64,000 bases of DNA from JACCTU01 sp963848525 (GTDB lineage: Bacteria; Actinomycetota; Thermoleophilia; Gaiellales; Gaiellaceae): the NCBI GenBank assembly GCA_963848525.1, contig CAWKDZ010000001.1, forward strand, positions 558,001-622,000, written 5' to 3'. The stretch's first letter is position 1. Every line of letters starts with the position of its first letter. Made by a program: the position numbers and the translations under genes. Shown piece by piece: positions 23,275-30,564 of this stretch. Below the pieces are notes generated by a model. That model was not told the DNA's origin. It searched no databases and worked only from the letters and a program-made list of their open reading frames with translations.

Positions 23275-25087
23275 TCATGGGCTTACACGGACGATGTGCG
23301 ACTTGCCAGGGCCGAGCTTCACGTAGTTGCGGCCGGTGTGCCAGGTGAACGCCGCGCCCGAGAGCAGCTCGTCCGCTTTGAAGGCCGGCGGGAAGCCGAG
23401 CGCAGCCGGCACGATCGCGAGCCCCTCGCGCTCCTCGTGCGGGTCGAGGTTGACGACGACGACGACCGCGTTCGAGCCGCGCCGCTTCGCGAACGCGAAC
23501 AGCTCGTCGCTCTCCGTCTCGAGCAGGACGACGTTGTCGAAGCGTTGGAACGCCGAGTTCGCGCGGCGGATCTCGTTCAGCTGCGCGACGAGCGGCAGGA
23601 GCTCCCCGTCGAGCTTGCGCTGCTTGACCTCGTACTTCTCCGAGTCGAGGTACTCCTCGCTGCCGGCGCGCAGAGGCACGTTCTCGCAGCTCTCGAAGCC
23701 CGAGTAGATCCCGTAGGTGGGGCTCAGCGTCGCTGCCAGAACGAGCCGCGCCTCGGAACGCCGGCCGGCCGCCCTCCTGCAGATAGGCGTGGAGGATGTC
23801 CTGCGTGTTCGCGAACAGGTTCGGCCGGTAGAAGGCGCTCCACGAGAGGAGCTGTTGCACGAACTCGGTCAGCTCCCAGCGCGTGTTCTTCCAGGTGAAG
23901 TACGTGTACGACTGGGCGAAGCCGACCTTCGCGAGCGTGGTCATCATCGTCGGCGCGGTGAACGCCTCGGACAGGAAGACGACGTCCGGCTCCTCGCGCC
24001 GCACCTCGTCGATCAGCCAATCCCAGAAGGGGATCGGCTTCGTGTGCGGGTTGTCGACCCGGAAGATGCGAACACCGCGCTGCACCCAGACGAGCACGAC
24101 GTCGAGCAGCGCCTGCCAGAGGCCGCGCCAGTCATCCGAGCCGAAGTTGACGTTGTAGATGTCCTGGTACTTCTTCGGTGGGTTCTCCGCGTACTTCAAC
24201 GTGCCGTCGGGGCGACGGTAGAACCATTCCGGATGCTCGCGCAGCCACGGGTGGTCGGGCGAAGTCTGGATCGCGAGGTCGATGCAGATCTCGCACCCGA
24301 CTTCGCGGCCGCGCGCGACCATCGCCTCGAAGTCGTCGACCGTGCCGAGGTCGGGATGGACGGCGTCGTGCCCGCCCTCCGGGCCTCCGATCGCCCAGGG
24401 ACTGCCGACGTCGCCTCGCGCGGAGGTCAGCGCGTTGTTGCGGCCCTTGCGGTTCGTGACACCGATCGGGTGGATCGGCGGCAGGTAGACGACGTCGAAC
24501 CCGAGCTCCGCGAGCTGCGGCAGCACCCGCTCGACGCCGCGGAAGCCGCCCCACGAGCGCGGGAAGAGCTCGTACCAGGAGCCGAACGCCGCGCGCTCGC
24601 GGTCGACGTCGACGGCGAAGGTCGGCGACGCGGTCTTCTCGCTCCGGTCGCCGGCGGGCGCGGCCAGCGCGTCCTCGACGGTGAGCGACTCACGGCCGAG
24701 CAGCGCGGCGCCCTCGGCGAGCTCAGAGCTCAGGTCGTCCTCCCCCGCCTCGCGCTTCCGGCGCACCTCCCATTGATAGGACGCGACGCGGTCGACCCAC
24801 GCCTCGAGCCGGTACGACCAGCGCCCGGGCGCGTCGACCTCGAAGGAGCCCTCGAAGCGGTCGTTCCCGACCCGCTCGAGCGGCGTCTCCAGCCAGCGAG
24901 CGGCGCCGGGCCGCTTGACCCGCACGCCCGCGCCGAGCACCTCGTGCCCGTCCCGCGCAATCGTGGCCGAGACCGGCACGGCGTCGCCGACCACCGCCTT
25001 GGCCGGGTAGCGACCGCAGTCCACCTGCGGACGCACGTCGTGGATCAGGATTCGCGGTGGTGGCTCGGCAGACTTCGGTAGCGGCAC
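23275..25087 (-). CDS. glgE: Alpha-1,4-glucan:maltose-1-phosphate maltosyltransferase (frameshifted)
   Basis: GlgE extends alpha-1,4-glucan with maltosyl units from maltose 1-phosphate. The N-terminal region contains RPQVDCGRYPAKAVVGDAV, matching the conserved GlgE opening. Later motifs are PPIHPIGVTNRKGRNN, PEWFYRRPDGTLKYAENPPK, the nucleophile region GVRIFRVDNPHTKPIPFWDW and the acid/base region VVFLSEAFTAPTMM. One extra base near 23738-23746 separates GGRPAF from EARLVLAATLSPTYGIYSGF. The repaired protein is about 603 residues, shorter than the mycobacterial enzyme. The GTG start at 25087 lies 4 nt from the divergent malQ start. A roughly 110-nt gap precedes treS. Confidence 0.9.
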
Positions 25088-25091
25088 AGCC

Positions 25092-26292
25092 GTGAAGCTT
25101 TCCCGCTCGTGCGGAATCCTGCTCCACCCAACGTCGCTTCCCGGCGGGCGGTTGGGCGAAGAGGCCTTCGCGTTCGTCGACTGGCTCGCCGCGGCCGGCC
25201 AGTCGTGGTGGCAGCTGCTCCCGCTCGGCCCGCCGGACGAGGTCGGCTCGCCGTACAAGTCCCCGTCGGCGTTCGCGGGCTGGCCGGGGCTCCTCGCCGA
25301 GCCCGATGCGCCCGTCTCGGCCGAGGAGCGCGAGGACTTCGCGGCGCGCGAGACGTACTGGATCGACGACTGGGCCGCGTTCGCGGGCGGCGACGCGCTC
25401 GACGACCAGGTCCGGTTCGAGCGCGAGTGGCGCGCGCTCCGCGAGCACGCCGCGCGGCGCGACGTCGGTCTGATCGGCGACCTCCCGATCTACGTCGCGC
25501 CCGGGAGCGCCGACCACCTCTCTCATCCGGAGCTGTTCCAGCGACGAGCACGTGGCCGGCGTCCCACCCGACGAGTTCACCGACGAAGGCCAGCTGTGGG
25601 GGAACCCGCTCTACGACTGGGACGCCTTGCGCGCGCAGGATTACCGCTGGTGGGTCGAGCGCTTCCGCCGCACCTTCGAGCTCGTCGACCTGACCCGCGT
25701 CGACCACTTTCGCGGCTTCGTCGCGTACTGGGCCGTCGCCGTCGGCGCGACGAGCGCGAAGGAAGGCGAGTGGCGGCGCGGCCCCGGCCGCGAGCTCTTC
25801 GAGCGCGTGCGCGACGAGCTCGGCGACCTGCCTGTGATCGCGGAGGATCTCGGCGTGATCACGCCCGCGGTCGAACGGCTTCGCGACGAGCTCGGGCTGC
25901 CCGGCATGCACGTGATGCAGTGGGCGTTCCACGCGCTCGAGGACAGCCCGCACCGGCTCGAGAACCATCGCGAGAACGGCGTCGTCTACACGGGGACGCA
26001 CGACAACGACACAGCCGCCGGCTGGTGGGCGTCGCTCGGTGAGCGCGAGCGACGGGAAACGGGGCTCGACGCGGCCGACCCGGCGTGGTCGCTGCTCGAG
26101 CGCGCGTACTCCTCTCGTGCGGCGCTCGCGATCGTCCCAGCGCAGGACGTGCTCGGCCTGGGCAGCGAAGCGCGCATGAACCTGCCGGGGACCGAGTCCG
26201 GCAACTGGCGCTGGCGCCTCGAGCGCGGGCAGCTCACCGACGAGCTCGCGACGCGGCTCCGGGTCGCGGCGCGCGAGGCGGGCCGGGCGTGA
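25092..26292 (+). CDS. malQ: 4-alpha-glucanotransferase, compact form (frameshifted)
   Basis: GH77 amylomaltase that disproportionates maltodextrins. It opens with CGILLHPTSLPGG and shows WWQLLPLGPPDEVGSPYKS, LIGDLPIYVA, GQLWGNPLYDW, VDLTRVDHFRGF (nucleophile Asp), VIAEDLGVITP (acid/base Glu) and YTGTHDNDTAAGWW (third Asp). One extra base near 25538-25545 splits the gene between HPELFQ and DEHVAGVPPDEF. At about 399 residues after repair it is roughly 100 residues shorter than typical MalQ, with the helical insertion after the first barrel strands reduced. GTG start. Its stop overlaps the amidase start by GTGA. Confidence 0.88.
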
Positions 26293-26927
26293 TCGCCGAG
26301 GCGTTCGCGGCGGCGGCGCTGATCTGCCTCGACCCCGGCCACGGGACCGACCCGCGCGTCGGCGCACAGCGGGAGCCGATCGGCCCGGGCTCGCGGACGC
26401 TGAAGATCAAGGACCCGGGCGGCGCGCCGGGCGAGGCTGGGATCGCGCTCGCGATCGCGCGGCGCACCCGGGCGCTCCTCGAGGCGCGCGGGCTCAGGGT
26501 GGCGATGACGAGGGAGCGCGACGGCTATCGCGGCGGCAACGTCGCCCGGGCCCGCTTCTGCAACGCGCGCGGCGCGGCGCTGATGATCCGGATCCACGCT
26601 GACGGCTCGGCCGACCGCGATGTCCACGGCGCCCGCACGCTCTACCCCGCCCGGCGCCGGGGCTGGACCGACGACGTGTACGGCCGCAGCTTCGCCGCCG
26701 CCCGCGCCGTCCAGGCCGAGCTCGTGCGCGCGACGGGGGCTCGCGACCTCGGGCTCCAGCGCCGCTCCGACCTGACCGGCTTCAACTGGGCCGACGTCCC
26801 GGTGATCCTGGTCGAGACCGGCTACCTCTCGAATCCGCGCGAGCGGGCGCTGCTCGCCTCGCCGCGCTACCAGGCGCGCGTCGCGGCGGGTCTCGCCGAA
26901 GCCACCCTTAAGGTGGTAGCAAGTTGA
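26289..26927 (+). CDS. N-acetylmuramoyl-L-alanine amidase (Amidase_3)
   Basis: A 212-residue zinc amidase that cleaves the peptide stem from peptidoglycan. The zinc ligands and catalytic residue are visible: His in CLDPGHGTDP (about residue 17), Glu in GAPGEAGIAL (about 48), His in IRIHADGSAD (about 102) and Glu in VILVETGYLSNP (about 179). Only a short hydrophobic stretch (AEAFAAAALICL) precedes the catalytic domain, so export is uncertain. The GTG start overlaps the malQ stop (GTGA), so the two genes should be co-translated although their functions differ. Confidence 0.88.
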   Translation: MIAEAFAAAALICLDPGHGTDPRVGAQREPIGPGSRTLKIKDPGGAPGEAGIALAIARRTRALLEARGLRVAMTRERDGYRGGNVARARFCNARGAALMIRIHADGSADRDVHGARTLYPARRRGWTDDVYGRSFAAARAVQAELVRATGARDLGLQRRSDLTGFNWADVPVILVETGYLSNPRERALLASPRYQARVAAGLAEATLKVVAS

Positions 26928-27024
26928 CGAAATCGACGCTAGCCTGAGTAAGTCCTAGGAACTCGATCACTGGAGAGCGTCGTGGAACGCCACCACGGGG
27001 TTCTGCGGCCGAGGAGGTAACGAG

Positions 27025-27964
27025 GTGGAGACGGCAGCGGCACGCGCTGCAGTCAACGAGGCTGCGCTCGCACGGGATCCCGTGGCGCTCCTGGCTGCCG
27101 CGGTGGCGATGCCCGCGACCGAGGCCTTCGCCTACGAGCGGCACCGCGCCCGCTCCTACGCCCACGCGCTCACGGGCGCCGAGGAGGCCGCGCTGGCCGA
27201 GCTCGCGCTCGCGACGACTGCCGCCGCCTCGGCGGGCGTGTGGACGCTCGCGTCGGACTCGGCCCACCTGCACCTGCTGATCGACGAGAACCTGCCGCCC
27301 GTCGTCGCGGCGGCGCCGCTCGGCGCGCGCGCCCTCGTCGCCGGCGCCGCGCTCGCGGCCTCGGTCGTCGCGTTCCTCGCGCTCCCGGGCGCGCTCTTCG
27401 ACGAGGGCCCGAGCCGGCAGGCGTCCGGCGTGACCGGGCCCCGCGCGGTGACCGAGCCGAGCGTCGTCGTCGCCGAGCTCCCGGATGCACGCCCGACGAA
27501 CCCGGCCGCCCCTCGAGCACGCGGTGTACAGCCCGCAGCCGTCTTCGTCTCGACGACGTCGCCGGGCGCAACGCTGCTGATCAGCTCGTCCGCGGAAACG
27601 TCCCCGGCCTCGCCGACTGCGCCTGCGGGACGTCCGCGAGCGCAACGTCCGCGACAGCCCGCCCCGCCGCGCCCCCCCGCGACGCCGCCCGCACCGGCGC
27701 CCGTGCCCCAGCCCCAGCCCCAGCCCGAGCCTGCGCCCGCGCCGGCGCCGGCGCCTGCACCTGCGCCCGCTCCCACCGCCGGGTCCGTCGTCACCTCGGT
27801 CGCACCGCACGTCGAGCCACCGTCCGCCGCCGCCGCCGCCGCCACCGCCTCCACCGCCCCCGCCTCCACCGCCGCCGTACGCCGACCCCGCCAGTACGCC
27901 CAAGCTCCCGCCGCCGCCGCCGCCTCCGAACAACAAGCGCGACGCGATCGACCGCGACGGCTAG
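27025..27964 (+). CDS. Proline-rich single-pass membrane protein, function unknown (probable frameshift)
   Basis: The GTG start at 27025 follows a GAGGAGGT ribosome-binding site. Residues 1-95 are helical and alanine-rich. A transmembrane segment (ARALVAGAALAASVVAFLAL) lies at about 99-120. The rest is disordered, with a PQPQPQPEPAPAPAP run. In the initial frame the end reads as an Ala/Arg-rich tail stopping at 27975. Shifting one base near 27820 instead gives a long polyproline tract, then YADPASTPKLPPPP and NNKRDAIDRDG with a stop at 27962-27964, which looks like the true C-terminus. Such tails can span the cell wall. No family is recognised. Confidence 0.55.
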
Positions 27965-28030
27965 CGCAGGGTTAGCGGCTTTCCGGCCCGGGTACGCCGT
28001 CCGCGTCCCAGTCCCTCGAAGGAGGCTGAG

Positions 28031-28099
28031 ATGTACATCGGACTCGGAACCGTGCTGGCGATCGTCCTGATCGTCCTGCTGATCTACCTACTGACCTAG
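28031..28099 (+). CDS. 22-residue membrane microprotein
   Basis: A very short reading frame encodes M-Y-I-G-L-G followed by an unbroken hydrophobic helix ending in IYLLT. It is almost entirely one predicted transmembrane segment. A strong ribosome-binding site (AAGGAGGCTGAG) sits just before the ATG, and a terminator-like hairpin starts 12 nt after the stop. Those two signals make it a credible gene despite its size. Similar tiny hydrophobic proteins starting MYIGLGT are annotated in high-GC actinobacteria, to my recollection, without a function. It lies 66 nt downstream of the proline-rich membrane protein and may share its transcript. Confidence 0.65.
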   Translation: MYIGLGTVLAIVLIVLLIYLLT

Positions 28100-28111
28100 C
28101 TATCTGCGCAA

Positions 28112-28141
28112 GTCGCGGATCCGCTCGCGCGGATCCGCGAC
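28112..28141. terminator. Terminator-like hairpin after the microprotein
   Basis: A perfect 12-bp inverted repeat (28112-28123 with 28130-28141), left arm GTCGCGGATCCG, loop CTCGCG. It follows the microprotein stop by 12 nt. A second hairpin, GCGGCCGC arms with a TTC loop (28160-28178), comes right after it and could serve the convergent minus-strand gene ending at 28211. Confidence 0.6.
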
Positions 28142-28210
28142 GCGCGAAAATCCCTGAAGGCGGCCGCTTCGCGGCCGCGCTCGCAGCGTAGCCCGGCGGC
28201 GACGGTGGTC

Positions 28211-28504
28211 CTATCCTCCGCCGTCGCCGCGCATCCGATCGACGGCCGCGCGGCCGCGCTGGTGGATCTCGCGGCGGCGCGCCTCCGGATCCGCCGCCTG
28301 GTCGACGGGCGTCTCCGCCGCCTCGAACTCCTCGCGCTCGGTCAGGAGCTCGCGCGACTCGGCGATCCGCTCCCGGAGCTCGTCCGCGCGCGGGTCGCCG
28401 GCCGGCTCGACCTCAACGCGCGGCGCGGACCGGGCTCGCAGGCGGGCCGCGATCGCAGCGGCGAGCCCGAAGCCGGCGAGCAGCCAGGCCACCCGGCTTC
28501 GCAT
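28211..28504 (-). CDS. Small membrane-anchored helical protein, unknown
   Basis: A 97-residue protein with an N-terminal transmembrane helix (VAWLLAGFGLAAAIAARL, residues about 5-22) and a charged cytoplasmic region rich in Glu, Arg and Ala that is probably helical (ELRERIAESRELLTEREEF). It ends in an Arg-rich helix and a GDGGG tail. No family is recognised. The ATG at 28504 is divergent from rpsF, with 110 nt between starts holding the rpsF promoter. Codon use matches neighbours, supporting a real gene. Confidence 0.6.
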   Translation of the reverse strand: MRSRVAWLLAGFGLAAAIAARLRARSAPRVEVEPAGDPRADELRERIAESRELLTEREEFEAAETPVDQAADPEARRREIHQRGRAAVDRMRGDGGG

Positions 28505-28512
28505 CGGGCCGA

Positions 28513-28521
28513 TGCTACACT
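28513..28521 (+). promoter_or_regulatory. Candidate extended -10 promoter of the rpsF operon
   Basis: TGCTACACT (TG at 28513, -10 hexamer TACACT at 28516-28521) lies about 94 nt upstream of the rpsF start, in the divergent gap. It fits an extended -10 for the housekeeping sigma factor. No good -35 is seen. The leader that follows includes a small hairpin (28573-28586) of the sort used in S6:S18 leader control, but the match is too short to call. Confidence 0.35.
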
Positions 28522-28614
28522 GGCCGCCGCTTCTCGCTCCGTCACGCGCCGTCCTTCCCGAGCTGCGCAGGCAGGCGGAGCCGCCTAAGACCGAGAGAAG
28601 AGGAGGATCGGGGA

Positions 28615-28980
28615 ATGAGAACCGAGTACGAGATCCTGCTGATGCTGGATCCGGACGTCCCGGAGGAGCGCCAGAACGAGATCATCGAGCGCACGCGTGA
28701 GCTCGTCGAGCGCGGCGGCGGCACCTGGGACCGGCACGAGCCGTGGGGGCGGCGGAAGCTCGCCTACGAGATCGCCCACAAGGACGAAGGCGTGTACCAC
28801 CTGCTCGAGCTGACCGCTGAGCCTGCGGCCCTCGACGAGGTCTCGCGAGTGCTGAAGATCACCGACGGCGTGATGCGGCACATGGCGGTCCGGCGCATCG
28901 AGCGCAGTCCCGGCCGGCCGGTAGCGCGGACGCCGCGCGATGGGCAGGATGCCCCCGAGCCCGTCACCGCTTCGGAGTAG
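28615..28980 (+). CDS. rpsF: 30S ribosomal protein S6
   Basis: A 121-residue S6 with the typical start RTEYEILLMLDPDVPEE and the conserved WGRRKLAYEIAHKDEGVYHL. S6 pairs with S18 in the 30S platform. GAGGAGGATC precedes the ATG. The C-terminal 20 residues (after RRIERS) are a variable tail. It heads the run rpsF-ssb-rpsR-rplI-dnaB, with ssb starting 11 nt downstream. Confidence 0.97.
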   Translation: MRTEYEILLMLDPDVPEERQNEIIERTRELVERGGGTWDRHEPWGRRKLAYEIAHKDEGVYHLLELTAEPAALDEVSRVLKITDGVMRHMAVRRIERSPGRPVARTPRDGQDAPEPVTASE

Positions 28981-28991
28981 GAGGAGAGAGC

Positions 28992-29429
28992 ATGGCGAAC
29001 ATCAACCGGGTCGTCCTCGTCGGGAACCTCACGCGCGACCCCGAGCTGCGGCACACGCCCAGCGGCACGTCCGTCTGCAAGCTGCGCCTGGCGGTCAACA
29101 CCCGCCAGAAGGACTCGTCGACCGGCGAGTGGGGCGAGAAGCCGAACTACTTCGACGTCACCGTCTGGGGCAACCAGGGCGAGAACTGCGCGCGCTTCCT
29201 CTCCAAGGGACGGCCGGTGGCGATCGACGGACGGCTGGACTGGCGCGAGTGGGAAGCCCAGGACGGCACGAAGCGCCAGGCGGTCGAGATCATCGCCGAC
29301 ACGGTCCAGTTCCTCGGCAGCCGCGAAGGCGGCGGCGGCGAGGGCGAGCGCCAGTTCGTGCCCGCCGGGGCAGCAGGGCAGGCCGACGACTTCCCGCCCG
29401 CGGGCGCAGACGACGACATCCCCTTCTAG
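28992..29429 (+). CDS. ssb: Single-stranded DNA-binding protein
   Basis: A 145-residue SSB. The N-terminal OB fold begins NINRVVLVGNLTRDPELRH and includes YFDVTVWGNQGENCARFL. The disordered linker ends in the acidic tip DDDIPF, used to recruit repair and replication proteins. GGAGGAGAG precedes the ATG. The rpsF-ssb-rpsR order is conserved in many bacteria and couples ribosome and replication genes. Confidence 0.97.
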   Translation: MANINRVVLVGNLTRDPELRHTPSGTSVCKLRLAVNTRQKDSSTGEWGEKPNYFDVTVWGNQGENCARFLSKGRPVAIDGRLDWREWEAQDGTKRQAVEIIADTVQFLGSREGGGGEGERQFVPAGAAGQADDFPPAGADDDIPF

Positions 29430-29439
29430 CGAGGTAGAC

Positions 29440-29703
29440 GTGGCGAAGCAGCAGGAACAGCGTGGGCGCAAGCGCCCGCCGATGGGAGGGCCGCAGCGGA
29501 AGCGGAACTGCTTCTTCTGCAAGGACAAGGTCGACCAGGTCGACTACAAGAACCTGAACCAGCTGCGGCGGTACATCTCCGAGAAGGGGAAGATCCGCTC
29601 GCGGCGGATCACCGGCGCGTGCCGCCGGCACCAGAACCAGGTCTCGGTCGCGGTCAAGCGCGCCCGCGAGATGGCGCTGCTTCCGTACGTCGGCGACAGG
29701 TAA
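29440..29703 (+). CDS. rpsR: 30S ribosomal protein S18 (zinc-binding form)
   Basis: An 87-residue S18. The core contains VDYKNLNQLRRYISEKGKI and a basic C-terminus. It carries NCFFCKDK and GACRRHQ, giving a CxxC...CxxH zinc-ribbon set, so this is the zinc-binding (C+) paralogue type. GTG start, 10 nt after the ssb stop. An alternative zinc-free copy for zinc starvation may exist elsewhere in the genome. Confidence 0.96.
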   Translation: MAKQQEQRGRKRPPMGGPQRKRNCFFCKDKVDQVDYKNLNQLRRYISEKGKIRSRRITGACRRHQNQVSVAVKRAREMALLPYVGDR

Positions 29704-29710
29704 GGCCCAC

Positions 29711-30427
29711 GTGGAAGTCATCCTGCTCAGGGACGTCGACAAGGTCGGGCTGCGCGGCGAGGTCGTGAACGTCGCCCGCGGTTACGCGCGCAACTTCCTG
29801 CTGCCGCGCTCGCTCGCGGAGGAGGCGACACCGGCCAAGGTCGCGGAGCTGCGCAAGCGCGAGGGCCAGCGGGCGCGCCACGAGGCGCAGAGCCACGATC
29901 AGGCACGCGAGATGGCAGAGGTGCTGAACCAGACGGAGCTCCGCTTCGACGTCAAGGCCGGCCCCACGGGCTCGCTCTTCGGCTCGGTCACGCCGACGGA
30001 CGTCGTCGACGAGATCTGGCGCGTGCGCAAGATCCGCGTCGACCGGCGCAAGGTCGGGATCGACACGATCAAGCGGATCGGGCGCTACACGGTGCCGATC
30101 GAGCTGTTCACCGACGTCGGCGTCGAGGTGAAGACGCTCGTCGTCCCCGAGGGCGGCGAGCTTCCGCCCGAGGAGGAACTCGAGGCGATGGAGGCCGCCG
30201 CGCGCGCCGAGGAGGAGGCGGCGGCGGAGGCCGCAGCCGCGGAGCACGCCGAGGCCGAAGAGCTCGTGCACGAGGTCGAGGCGGCCGACGACGAGGCGCC
30301 CGCCGAGGACGAGGCGCCCGCCGAGACCGCGGACGCAGCCGAGGCTCCCGAGGCGCGCGCCAAGACCGCGGACGCCGCCGAGGCTCCCGAGGCCTCCGCG
30401 ACGACGGAACCCGAGCCGACTTCGTAA
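29711..30427 (+). CDS. rplI: 50S ribosomal protein L9 with long acidic tail
   Basis: A 238-residue L9. The N-terminal rRNA-binding domain has VILLRDVDKVGLRGEVV and the ARNFLLPR motif. A connecting helix and a C-terminal domain (TGSLFGSVTPTDV) follow, ending near residue 150 (VPEGGELPP). Beyond this is an extra tail of about 90 residues rich in Ala and Glu, with two 13-residue repeats (TADAAEAPEA). Typical L9 stops near 150 residues. GTG start at 29711, 7 nt after rpsR. The tail is probably disordered, and its role is unknown. Confidence 0.95.
   Translation: MEVILLRDVDKVGLRGEVVNVARGYARNFLLPRSLAEEATPAKVAELRKREGQRARHEAQSHDQAREMAEVLNQTELRFDVKAGPTGSLFGSVTPTDVVDEIWRVRKIRVDRRKVGIDTIKRIGRYTVPIELFTDVGVEVKTLVVPEGGELPPEEELEAMEAAARAEEEAAAEAAAAEHAEAEELVHEVEAADDEAPAEDEAPAETADAAEAPEARAKTADAAEAPEASATTEPEPTS
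30326..30403 (+). repeat. Tandem 39-nt repeat in the rplI tail
   Basis: Two 39-nt units (30326-30364 and 30365-30403) encode near-identical TADAAEAPEA blocks with mostly third-position differences. Just upstream (about 30291-30325) a shorter repeat encodes E-A-P-A-E-D. They mark slippage-driven growth of the disordered L9 tail. Confidence 0.7.
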
Positions 30428-30431
30428 CGAC

Positions 30432-30503
30432 TCGTCCACAGGCGCACTGCGTCCTGTGGAACTTGCGACGAACTTTTCGCAGCGAGCGGGCTTTCCGTCC
30501 ACA
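30432..30503. promoter_or_regulatory. DnaA-box-like cluster upstream of dnaB
   Basis: Three near matches to the DnaA box TT(A/G)TCCACA occur in the 137-nt gap between rplI and dnaB: TCGTCCACA (30432-30440), an inverted AGTTCCACA (30456-30464) and CCGTCCACA (30495-30503). The first two form an 8-bp inverted repeat (30435-30442/30453-30460). They could make dnaB respond to DnaA. Each deviates from consensus by one or two bases. Confidence 0.35.
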
Positions 30504-30564
30504 GATCTGTCCGGTCACGCTGGCAACATGGCCGTCCTTTTCCCTGCTCAGCACGGGGTTCGCC

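Noticed and set aside
26908..27936. Glycine-rich minus-strand frame opposite the proline-rich gene
   Set aside because: Polyglycine is just the complement of the GCC/CCG proline-coding run. The plus strand has the ribosome-binding site and a membrane helix.
28573..28586. S6:S18 leader motif upstream of rpsF
   Set aside because: There is a small hairpin, but its stem is only about 5 bp and I could not match the conserved bulge and flanking bases.
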